A DNA stretch of 58,663 nt from Candidatus Merdisoma merdipullorum (lineage in GTDB: Bacteria > Bacillota > Clostridia > Lachnospirales > Lachnospiraceae), in assembly GCA_018715645.1 (NCBI GenBank), contig DVLE01000020.1, positions 1 through 58,663 of the forward strand, in the 5' to 3' direction. Below, piece after piece: positions 9,239 to 16,825 of this stretch. Positions within the stretch are counted from its first letter, which is position 1. Each line of letters begins with the position of its first letter. Made by a program: the position numbers and the translations under genes. The notes beneath the pieces are model-generated. The model was given only the letters and a program-made list of their open reading frames with translations. It searched no databases and had not been told where the DNA came from.

Positions 9239-10366
9239 GTGAAGGAGAAAAGTAAAGGAAAGAAAAAGAATACCGTTCTTCGGTTTTTCGGAATGGCGGC
9301 CGCAGTGCTGGTCCTGACGGGACTTTTGGTAAAGGGCTGCAATTATCTTCTTGTGGACGACGCCTCAAGCTATACGCGGCTCACGATGCATGAGCTTTAC
9401 GAGACGGCTGACAGCGGAGAGAATATTGATACCTTGTTCCTGGGAAGCTCCCATTGCTTTCGGGCCTATGATCCGCAGCTTTTTACGGAGCTTACGGGAG
9501 AGAGCGCGTTCAATCTGGGATCTTCGTCTCAGAATTACGACACCTCCTACTATCTGCTGCGGGAGGCGGCCAGATACAATGATCTGGAAACCGTCTATCT
9601 GGATATGCATTACAAATTTCTCTTTGTAGACAAGAAGGATCGGGATCTGGTCCAGGCCAATATCATGTCCGATTATATGCGTTTTTCCCTCAATAAACTG
9701 GAATTTCTGCTGACAACATCGGAGGCGGGGGACTACACGAACCGTTTTCTGCCCTTCCGCAGAAACTGGCAGAAGCTTGGCGATCTGTCTTACCTGAAGG
9801 AAGTCTGGTCAAAGAAACGAAGCGAGAGCTATCAGGAATATGAGCCTGTGGTTCAGGGAGAGGAATACTACGTGGGACGCGGCTTTGTCTGGTCGGACGC
9901 CAAGCTGGATGCCGAGGAGATTACCTGGTGGGACAACTTTGCAGACGTTCCGGAGGATATGGACAGCGACGTAACCTATACGCTGGACTATATCGGCCGG
10001 ATCGTGGAGTTTTGCCGGGAGGAGGGGATCCGCCTGGTGTTTGTGACGGCGCCCAGCTTTGACAGGTATCTGGAGGAGATAGGTCCCTATGATCTGGCTC
10101 ATCAGTATATCAAAGAACTGGCAGAGGGTTACGGAGTGCCTTATCTGGACTTTAATCTCTGCAAGGATGAATATCTGAACTTAGGTCAGGAGAGCTATAT
10201 CGATGTGGATCACCTGAATGGAAAAGGGGCGCAGGAGCTGACAACGCTTCTGGCAGATCTCTCTGCTCCGCTTGCCGAGGCGCAGAATGCGCAGGAAACT
10301 GCCGGAACAGATGCAGATCCGGTTCAGGAGTTCATTGACGAATATTTCAACGCATGGTATGATTAA
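9239..10366 (+). CDS. SGNH-like (DltD/AlgX-type) partner of MBOAT
   Basis: 375 residues from GTG 9239, which has a strong GGAGGG at 9225; a longer frame from ATG 9176 would overlap the MBOAT gene and has no ribosome site. A Lys-rich start and one hydrophobic segment (about 15-35) suggest a signal anchor with an extracytoplasmic body. LFLGSSHCFRAYDP (near 65-78) resembles the nucleophile block of SGNH-like proteins paired with MBOAT enzymes, and VDHLNGKG near 323 fits the D-x-x-H block with Asp and His spaced as expected. The family is inferred from these blocks and the context; a structure search would settle it. Confidence 0.72.
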   Translation: MKEKSKGKKKNTVLRFFGMAAAVLVLTGLLVKGCNYLLVDDASSYTRLTMHELYETADSGENIDTLFLGSSHCFRAYDPQLFTELTGESAFNLGSSSQNYDTSYYLLREAARYNDLETVYLDMHYKFLFVDKKDRDLVQANIMSDYMRFSLNKLEFLLTTSEAGDYTNRFLPFRRNWQKLGDLSYLKEVWSKKRSESYQEYEPVVQGEEYYVGRGFVWSDAKLDAEEITWWDNFADVPEDMDSDVTYTLDYIGRIVEFCREEGIRLVFVTAPSFDRYLEEIGPYDLAHQYIKELAEGYGVPYLDFNLCKDEYLNLGQESYIDVDHLNGKGAQELTTLLADLSAPLAEAQNAQETAGTDADPVQEFIDEYFNAWYD

Positions 10367-10412
10367 GTAATGGTTCAGAGGGATCTGGACCGTGAAAGTG
10401 AGGAAGTTCACG

Positions 10413-11504
10413 ATGAAGATCATGGCAAACCGGATGGACCGGGGTTTTTTCCGGTATCAGCAGGAATTTGAAGCGAAGGCTCTTGAGGTGCTGCGTTCGG
10501 GCTGGTACGTTTTGGGAAATGAAGTAAAAAGCTTTGAGGAAGAATTCGCAGCCTATACGGGAGGAAATTACTGTGTAGGACTTGCAAGCGGTCTGGACGC
10601 CTTGTGGATCGCCTTTCGTCTTTTGGGAATCGGTAAAGGAGACGAGGTCATCGTCCAGGGAAACACGTATATCGCAAGCGTGATGGGGATTACGATGAAC
10701 GGGGCGACGCCCATTTTCGTAGAGCCCAATGAATACTATAACATAGATGTGTCAAAGATTGAGGAAAAAATCACAGAGCGCACCAAGGCGGTTCTGGTGG
10801 TTCATTTGTACGGCCAGGCTTCCAATATGGCCGCTGTAAAGGCGCTGACAGAGAAGTACGGGCTGAAGCTCGTGGAGGACTGCGCTCAGTCCCATGGGGC
10901 CTGCTTTGAAGGACAGATGACAGGAACCTTTGGCGACGTAGGCTGCTTTTCTTTCTATCCTTCCAAGAATATCGGAGCCTTCGGAGACGGGGGCGGCGTG
11001 ATTGTAAAGGATAAGTCTCTTGCGGAGGACTTCCGGGTATTCCGCAATTACGGAAGCGAGAAGCGGTATTACAATAAGGTTGTGGGTGCCAATTCGAGAT
11101 TGGATGAGCTGCAGGCAGGTCTTCTGCGGGTGCGGCTGCGTCATGTGGAAGAATGCGAGGAGGAGCGCCGTCAGATTGCGGACAGGTATTTGAAAGAGAT
11201 CCGGAATCCGAAGCTTCTGCTGCCGGGCGTGCAAAAGGGAGCCACCGCTGTCTGGCATCAGTTTGTGGTACGCTGCGGACAGAGGGATGAACTTCAGAAA
11301 TATCTGGCGGAGAAAGAGATCGGAACGATTATTCATTATCCGATTCCGCCTCATTTATCCGAAGCTTACAGGTATCTTGGCTATGAAAGGGGAGCCTTCC
11401 CGATCACAGAGCAGTACGCGGACGAGGTATTGTCCCTGCCGATGTACAACGGGATGACAGAGGAGGAGCAGACCTATGTGATCGAGGCGCTCAACGCGTT
11501 CTAG
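10413..11504 (+). CDS. dTDP-3-keto-6-deoxyhexose 3-aminotransferase (FdtB/QdtB-like)
   Basis: A PLP-dependent DegT/DnrJ/EryC1/StrS aminotransferase. The PLP lysine is Lys185 in PSKNIGAFGDGG, preceded by the conserved EDCAQSHGA block. With the cupin isomerase encoded next to it, the expected reaction is transamination of a dTDP-3-keto-6-deoxyhexose to the 3-amino sugar (dTDP-Fuc3N or dTDP-Qui3N). ATG 10413 is chosen because GAGGAAG lies at good spacing; GTG 10392 is a weaker option. No FdtC/QdtC-type N-acetyltransferase is adjacent, so the amine may stay free or be modified by another enzyme. The family is certain; the exact sugar is inferred. Confidence 0.88.
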   Translation: MKIMANRMDRGFFRYQQEFEAKALEVLRSGWYVLGNEVKSFEEEFAAYTGGNYCVGLASGLDALWIAFRLLGIGKGDEVIVQGNTYIASVMGITMNGATPIFVEPNEYYNIDVSKIEEKITERTKAVLVVHLYGQASNMAAVKALTEKYGLKLVEDCAQSHGACFEGQMTGTFGDVGCFSFYPSKNIGAFGDGGGVIVKDKSLAEDFRVFRNYGSEKRYYNKVVGANSRLDELQAGLLRVRLRHVEECEEERRQIADRYLKEIRNPKLLLPGVQKGATAVWHQFVVRCGQRDELQKYLAEKEIGTIIHYPIPPHLSEAYRYLGYERGAFPITEQYADEVLSLPMYNGMTEEEQTYVIEALNAF

Positions 11505-11549
11505 GATGTGGAAAGGGAAAGCAATTTTGATGATTCAGGGAGAGAAACT

Positions 11550-11972
11550 ATGAGTATCAGGGAACAGTATAAAATTCTGGAGTTTGGCGATCTGGGAGAC
11601 GAGAGAGGCAAGCTGGTGGTTGTGGAAGGAGATATGGACATTCCTTTTGAGATTAAGAGGGTATTCTATATGTATGGTTCCGACAGCAGCGTGATCCGCG
11701 GACAGCATGCCAACCGCAAGTCGGAATTTGTGCTGATCAATGTAAGCGGATCCAGCAAGGTTCGCGTGGATAATGGCTTTGAGGAGGAGATCATCGAGCT
11801 GAACAGACCGAGAATGGGACTTTATCTGCCTACGATGGTGTGGAAGGATATGTATGATTTCAGCGAGGATTCGGTGCTTCTTGTATTGGCCAACACCCAT
11901 TACGACGGCGGGGAATATATCCGCGATTACGACGAATATCTGAAGGAAGTAGGAGGAAGCCGCAGGCGATGA
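11550..11972 (+). CDS. sugar 3,4-ketoisomerase, FdtA/QdtA-like cupin
   Basis: A 140-residue cupin of the WxcM/FdtA type that converts dTDP-4-keto-6-deoxyglucose to the 3-keto form. The RGQHANRKSEF block carries the expected active-site His (HAHK or HANK in relatives), and the protein keeps the small single-domain length. ATG 11550 is preferred over an upstream frame because of the GGGAGAG site. The stop overlaps the next ATG by four bases (ATGA), so it is coupled to the glycosyltransferase. Whether the product is the D-galacto or D-gluco epimer cannot be told from sequence by eye. Confidence 0.87.
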   Translation: MSIREQYKILEFGDLGDERGKLVVVEGDMDIPFEIKRVFYMYGSDSSVIRGQHANRKSEFVLINVSGSSKVRVDNGFEEEIIELNRPRMGLYLPTMVWKDMYDFSEDSVLLVLANTHYDGGEYIRDYDEYLKEVGGSRRR

Positions 11973-12907
11973 GCAAGCTTTCAATTATTGTTCCTGTATA
12001 TTGGAACTCGGACACCCTGATGCTTCTCTATCAGGATATGAAGGAGAAGATTCTTCATAAACTGGAGGAGTATGAAATTGTATTTGTAGACGATGGCTCC
12101 GGGGATAATTCCTGGGAAATCATGAATCAGATCCGGGATATGGATGAGAACGTCCGCCTGGTGAAGCTTTCAAGAAATTTTGGAGAGCATGCTGCGATTC
12201 TGGCAGGGCTTTCCGTATGTACCGGCGACTGCGCGGTCACGAAGCAGGCGGATCTGCAGGAAGATTCCGAACTGATTCTTCAGCTCTACGAGAAATGGAA
12301 GGAAGGCAACAAGGTGGTTCTGGCCGTTCGTTCCGACCGGGACGAGGGGGCTGTGCAGAAGTTTTTCGCCAACCTTTACTATACCATGACGCGTAAGCTG
12401 GTGGCGAAAAATATGCCGAAGGGAGGCTTCGACTGTTATCTGCTCGACAGACAGGTGATAGAAGTACTCCTGATGCTGGATGAGAAAAACTCGGCGTTAA
12501 CCCTTCAGGTACTCTGGGTGGGCTTTAAGAGCGAGAAAGTTTATTTCCACCGAAAGGCCCGCGAGATTGGAAAATCACGCTGGACCCTTTCCAAGAAGGT
12601 GAAGCTGGTCATCGATTCCATGATGAGCTTTTCCTATTTCCCGGTAAGGTTTATGTCCTTTCTGGGTTCGGTCTATGCGGTGGCAGCTGTAATTTGGGCC
12701 ATTGTACTCATGGTTCAGCGCCTGAGCGGCATCGAGGATATGGCGGGCTGGACGTCTCTTATGGTGCTGATGCTGTTTTCCTTCGGCGTCATCATGGTGA
12801 TGCTGGGACTGCTTGGCGAGTACATCTGGCGTGCGCTGGATGCGTCACGAAACCGTCCGCCTTTCCTGATAGATGAGACGAAGGGATTTGACGAAGAAAA
12901 AGAGTAA
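11969..12907 (+). CDS. GtrB-type polyprenyl-phosphate glycosyltransferase, variant DxD
   Basis: A 312-residue GT2 enzyme with an N-terminal GT-A domain (SIIVPVYWNSDT, VFVDDGSGDNS, SRNFGEHAAILAG) and two C-terminal membrane helices (about 228-250, 262-285), the plan of GtrB/DPM1 enzymes that load a sugar on undecaprenyl phosphate. The usual DADLQDPPE metal-binding block reads QADLQEDSE, so the first Asp is replaced by Gln near residue 93. It follows FdtA with a four-base overlap, so the dTDP-aminosugar is its most likely donor. Its 3' end overlaps a convergent gene by 63 bases. Confidence 0.88.
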   Translation: MSKLSIIVPVYWNSDTLMLLYQDMKEKILHKLEEYEIVFVDDGSGDNSWEIMNQIRDMDENVRLVKLSRNFGEHAAILAGLSVCTGDCAVTKQADLQEDSELILQLYEKWKEGNKVVLAVRSDRDEGAVQKFFANLYYTMTRKLVAKNMPKGGFDCYLLDRQVIEVLLMLDEKNSALTLQVLWVGFKSEKVYFHRKAREIGKSRWTLSKKVKLVIDSMMSFSYFPVRFMSFLGSVYAVAAVIWAIVLMVQRLSGIEDMAGWTSLMVLMLFSFGVIMVMLGLLGEYIWRALDASRNRPPFLIDETKGFDEEKE

Positions 12908-15007
12908 CAGAAGCAAAAGGAGTAGGGCGAAAAGGCAATACTCCTTTTTTGATGCCAAAGTTCCGATATGCAGGTTCACAATGCGGAAGCTCAAGTCGCG
13001 TTCGGTATCCTCTCCGCCAATAGAGAGACTGCCATGGGGATAGAGATCGACGCGGCTGCAGTCCTGGGAACCAAAATGGATATAGTTCTCGCTGTCCTGA
13101 GAAACGGGTTCAATGGAAATGGTATAGACGGTATTTCCGTCCGGGATCACGGGCTCAAACTGGATTCGGTAGGCGAGATCGTACCCGGTCTCACTGCCGA
13201 GAAGCGTGCCGTCATAAAAGACGGAACCATGTTCGTCCGAGAGCGTGATATGGTAGACGGAGGAATTATTTTCCCTGTCCGGGTTGCCGTAGTAAAGATC
13301 CAGGACGTTGAATTCTCTGTCTGCCTCAAAGGTCTGGGTCCAGGTCTGGCCGATTTCCATAGCCGGACCGGCTTCCGCGTTCGTCTCCATATGCTGATTT
13401 ACCACAAAGTCTGAAAGAACGCGTTCCTCGGCTGCAGTCGGGGAGAACCGTACGGCCAGAAAGATTCCGCAGGCGGCGAGGCAGACAAAGGAGAGAACAG
13501 CCGACGCGCGGGAAAAAAGACGCGGTCTCTCGGAAAACCATGTGCTGGAAGAGCCGATGGCGTCGGCGCAGAGCGCATAGGAAAACGGCGCAAAGGCAAT
13601 GCTGTAGAGAGGGGACGCCTCCCAGAACAGGTGAAACATCATACCGCCCAGAAGGTTCAGAGCCAGAAGGAACATACCGTCAGGCTGACGCGCGCCGTCG
13701 CTGCCGGATCTGGCTTGGTGTCTGCGTACAAGGGAAAAGACGCAGTACAGGCTGACCAGGAAAAGCTGCAGGCATCGGAACATCTGAGCGTAGGAAGTCA
13801 GGAATACGGATTTGCTGCCTATAATATAAGGATGAAGAAAATTAAAATCCGAGCAGAGGGCGTTTTCCGCAGTGAAGGAATCGGTTCCATCCGCCCAGCA
13901 GTTCAGCAGCTTGGCAAAAATCAGACGGATATTTCCGGAAAGTCCGTTTTCAGACAGACGCTCCATGATGACAGAGACCGTGCCGGACAGCTTTTCTTCC
14001 GCTGTGGGAAGGGAAATGGTATAGGTCAGATCGTCTCTGTTGAAGCTTCCGTCTCCCCGGCTTCCCATCATCATAAAGTGGGTGATCGGGAGGGCCGTGT
14101 CCGTGGTGTCAAAGGGAACGTAATGGGCGACGATTCCCTTCCAGGCAAAAAAGGTGAGAACCGTAGAGAGAACGAAGACCAAAATAGGACGCATATGCTT
14201 TTTCAGACTTCCCTTTTCGTGACGGACGCTCCAGAACAGCGCGATTGCGATATAGGCGATAAGCGAGGTCGCCCGCACCTTGAATCCCGTGATGCAGAGG
14301 ACGCCCAGCAGAAATGCGAGAAGGCATTGTTTCCGGAACGAAGCTGAATCGCGGATACACAGCCAGATCCACACGGCCGCGCAGGCGAACATCATAGAGG
14401 TGGTAGAGGTATAGTAGTAGGGAGACCAGACGTAGACGTAGGGCGTCAGGGCGCAGAGAAACAGGAAAAGGACAGAGTCCGCCTTTCCCCGGAGCTTTCG
14501 TATGGACAGGAAAATAAAAAGCAGGGACAGGTCCAGAAAGAACATATTGAAAAACTGGACCGCGCGCATGAAGCAGGAAGAAGGGAGACCCAGAAACTGC
14601 ATCAGGCTTAAGAACCAGTAGGTGATAATCGTCAGTCCATAATTATTCGGAACCTGTGTAAAATAGCCGCCTGCGAGCGTCTCGGAAAATTGGTGAGTAT
14701 CGAGCATTTCCACGGCCTGATCGAGGATCCAGTAGGCGTCGTAGCGGATATTGCCGTGCATCAGCAGGATAAAAGCAGTCTGAAGCGCGAGAATCAGAAG
14801 CCAGATCAGGATGGCGCCCCGATCCAGGAAGCGTTCTGTTCTGCCGGCCAGAAAGCGGCGGGCGAACAGGAACAAGAGCAGCAGGATGAGCGCGCCGAAG
14901 AAAATGGGAACTCCCGTTACGGCGTGAACCAGAGTATAAGCGTTGAAAAGAAGCAGAAGTCCCAGGGCGACCCAGAGGACAAGTTTATTCCAGACAGTTG
15001 TTTTCAT
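12845..15007 (-). CDS. large GT-C-like polytopic glycosyltransferase, paralogue 1
   Basis: A 720-residue protein with about a dozen hydrophobic segments, an extracytoplasmic Asp/Asn/Tyr-rich beta-like domain (about 525-680) and a final membrane helix. This resembles lipid-linked-sugar GT-C enzymes, but no catalytic motif is certain. It shares order and blocks with the protein at 19549-21783: NNYGLTIITYWFL versus NNYPLTILTYWFL, YVWSPYYYTSTTSM versus YVWSGYFYTATTSM, and a GDGSFNRDDLTY versus WDGAFDQNDELY block. Start ATG 15007. The GtrB at 11969 converges on it. It may transfer the lipid-linked sugar to an acceptor outside; this is inferred. Confidence 0.72.
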   Translation of the reverse strand: MKTTVWNKLVLWVALGLLLLFNAYTLVHAVTGVPIFFGALILLLLFLFARRFLAGRTERFLDRGAILIWLLILALQTAFILLMHGNIRYDAYWILDQAVEMLDTHQFSETLAGGYFTQVPNNYGLTIITYWFLSLMQFLGLPSSCFMRAVQFFNMFFLDLSLLFIFLSIRKLRGKADSVLFLFLCALTPYVYVWSPYYYTSTTSMMFACAAVWIWLCIRDSASFRKQCLLAFLLGVLCITGFKVRATSLIAYIAIALFWSVRHEKGSLKKHMRPILVFVLSTVLTFFAWKGIVAHYVPFDTTDTALPITHFMMMGSRGDGSFNRDDLTYTISLPTAEEKLSGTVSVIMERLSENGLSGNIRLIFAKLLNCWADGTDSFTAENALCSDFNFLHPYIIGSKSVFLTSYAQMFRCLQLFLVSLYCVFSLVRRHQARSGSDGARQPDGMFLLALNLLGGMMFHLFWEASPLYSIAFAPFSYALCADAIGSSSTWFSERPRLFSRASAVLSFVCLAACGIFLAVRFSPTAAEERVLSDFVVNQHMETNAEAGPAMEIGQTWTQTFEADREFNVLDLYYGNPDRENNSSVYHITLSDEHGSVFYDGTLLGSETGYDLAYRIQFEPVIPDGNTVYTISIEPVSQDSENYIHFGSQDCSRVDLYPHGSLSIGGEDTERDLSFRIVNLHIGTLASKKEYCLFALLLLLLLLFFFVKSLRLIYQERRTVS
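12915..12948 (+). terminator. terminator hairpin inside overlapping gene tail
   Basis: AAAAGGAGTA pairs exactly with TACTCCTTTT (loop about 14 bases) and runs into TTTTTT on the plus strand. It ends the GtrB transcript while lying inside the coding tail of the minus-strand GT-C gene. Confidence 0.75.
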
Positions 15008-15009
15008 AG

Positions 15010-15038
15010 TTGCAACATTACTCCAATTTGTTTATAAT
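15010..15038 (+). promoter_or_regulatory. plus-strand promoter of glycosyltransferase operon
   Basis: TTGCAA (15010-15015), a 17-base spacer and a perfect TATAAT (15033-15038). The start would be near 15045. It faces a minus-strand promoter at 15068-15096, so the two polymerases would meet. Confidence 0.65.
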
Positions 15039-15067
15039 AACGGGAGAAGCTCCGTCTAATTGAGGGT

Positions 15068-15096
15068 AGTATACCATTTTACGGGATGGAGTTCAA
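15068..15096 (-). promoter_or_regulatory. minus-strand promoter of GT-C paralogue 1
   Basis: On the minus strand TTGAAC (15096-15091), a 17-base spacer and TATACT (15073-15068). Transcription would start near 15061 and read left through the plus-strand promoter into the GT-C gene. Confidence 0.6.
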
Positions 15097-15131
15097 GTAG
15101 ATAGCGGCAGCGTGACGGGAGAGAAAAGAAC

Positions 15132-15845
15132 ATGGATACGTTGTATCTGATCATGCCGGCTTACAATGAAGAAGTCAATATAGAAAAGGTGATTGACGAC
15201 TGGTACCCGGTCGTGGAAAAGACGGGAGAGAACAGCCGGTTTGTCGTTGTGGACGATGGAAGCAAGGACAGTACGTATGAGATTATGAAAAGAGCTGCCG
15301 GAGAACGTCCGCAGCTCATTCCTCTGACAAAGGCAAACAAAGGGCATGGGGCGACCGTGCTTTATGGATATTATTATGCGCTGGAGCAGGGAGCGGATTA
15401 TATCTTTCAGACAGATTCGGACGGACAGACGAATCCGGAGGAATTTTGGGAGTTCTGGAAGCAGAGAGAGCAGTATGATATGCTGATCGGACACCGCTGC
15501 CATCGGGAGGACGGCGCGAGCCGTGTGTTTGTGACAAAGGTTCTGAAGTTTGTCATCAGGCTTTGCTTCGGCGTCTCGGTTACTGACGCCAATACGCCGT
15601 TCAGACTGATGAAGGCGGAGACGCTGCGTGAGCAGATCGGACAGATTCCGGAGGATTTCAATCTGTCGAATGTGCTGCTTTCCGTGATTTACGCGAAGAA
15701 GGGGCTGAAAGTCCGCTATCTTCCAATCAGCTTTCGCCAGCGTCAGGGCGGAGTCAATTCTATCAATCTCAGAAGGATTGCCGGGATTGGCTGGCAGGCT
15801 GTAAAGGATTTTCGCAGTATCAACAGGGCGCTGAAAAAAGGGTAG
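15132..15845 (+). CDS. soluble GT2 glycosyltransferase
   Basis: A 237-residue GT-A-fold enzyme without membrane segments. The nucleotide-binding block is LIMPAYNEEVN, then VVVDDGSKDS, and the metal-binding block is DSDGQT (near 97-102). It resembles dolichyl/polyprenyl-phosphate mannosyltransferase-type GT2 proteins that lack C-terminal helices. The gene is 26 bases ahead of the GtrB-like gene and probably in the same operon, driven by the promoter at 15010. Donor and acceptor are unknown. Confidence 0.85.
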   Translation: MDTLYLIMPAYNEEVNIEKVIDDWYPVVEKTGENSRFVVVDDGSKDSTYEIMKRAAGERPQLIPLTKANKGHGATVLYGYYYALEQGADYIFQTDSDGQTNPEEFWEFWKQREQYDMLIGHRCHREDGASRVFVTKVLKFVIRLCFGVSVTDANTPFRLMKAETLREQIGQIPEDFNLSNVLLSVIYAKKGLKVRYLPISFRQRQGGVNSINLRRIAGIGWQAVKDFRSINRALKKG

Positions 15846-15871
15846 AAAAACAAGGAAAAGCGGAAAAAAGT

Positions 15872-16825
15872 ATGGATAAAATTTCGGTGATAGTTCCCTG
15901 CTATAACGAGCAGGAGGCAATTCCTATTTTCTATAGTGAGATCACAAAGACTGCAAAGAAGCTTTCGCAGGCAGAACTTGAGGTCATTTTTATCAACGAC
16001 GGTTCCAAGGACTCCAGTCTTGCCGAGATGAAGAAGCTTGCCAAGGCGGATTCACGGATAAAGTATCTGAGCTTCTCCCGGAATTTCGGGAAAGAGGCCG
16101 CCATGTACGCGGGACTGACCTATGCGGATGGCGACTATGTGGCGATCATGGATGTGGATCTGCAGGATCCGCCGTCCCTTCTGCCGGAAATGTACCGGAT
16201 TATCACGGAGGAGACTTACGACTGCGTGGCGACGAGACGGGTGACGCGAAAAGGGGAGCCTCCGATACGCTCGTTTTTTGCGAGACGTTTTTATGCCATG
16301 ATGCACCGGTTATCCAAGACGGAGATTGTGGACGGCGCCAGGGACTACCGGCTGATGACGAGACAGTTTGTGCAGGAGCTTCTGCGGCTTGGCGAATATA
16401 ACCGTTTTTCCAAAGGACTGTTCGGCTGGGTGGGCTTTGAGACAAAGTGGCTGGAGTATGAGAATGTGGAACGAAGCGCAGGAGAGACAAAATGGTCCTT
16501 CTGGAAGCTTTTGATTTACAGCATCGACGGAATCGTGGGATTTTCTACTGCGCCTTTGGCCATAGCTGCATTTCTGGGCGTATTCTTCTGCCTGGTAGCA
16601 TTTTTGGCGCTCTGCTTTATCATCGTGCGGACGCTGTTGTTTGGCGATCCGGTATCAGGCTGGCCGTCTATGACCTGCATCATCATTTTTATCGGAGGAA
16701 TCCAGCTTTTCTGTATCGGAATCCTGGGCGAATACCTTGCCAAGACCTATATGGAGACAAAGCGCCGCCCGATTTTCATCTGTAAGGAGACGAATATGGA
16801 GAAGACTGCGGAGGAGAAAGAATGA
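15872..16825 (+). CDS. GtrB/YkcC-type membrane glycosyltransferase
   Basis: A 317-residue GT2 enzyme with a normal DVDLQDPPS metal block (near 92-100), SFSRNFGKEAAMYAGL upstream, and two C-terminal membrane helices (about 232-255, 270-292). It is the standard polyprenyl-phosphate glycosyltransferase plan, unlike the variant at 11969. Its stop overlaps the next gene by four bases (ATGA). It probably supplies the lipid-linked sugar used by the ArnT-like or GT-C proteins of the locus. Confidence 0.9.
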   Translation: MDKISVIVPCYNEQEAIPIFYSEITKTAKKLSQAELEVIFINDGSKDSSLAEMKKLAKADSRIKYLSFSRNFGKEAAMYAGLTYADGDYVAIMDVDLQDPPSLLPEMYRIITEETYDCVATRRVTRKGEPPIRSFFARRFYAMMHRLSKTEIVDGARDYRLMTRQFVQELLRLGEYNRFSKGLFGWVGFETKWLEYENVERSAGETKWSFWKLLIYSIDGIVGFSTAPLAIAAFLGVFFCLVAFLALCFIIVRTLLFGDPVSGWPSMTCIIIFIGGIQLFCIGILGEYLAKTYMETKRRPIFICKETNMEKTAEEKE

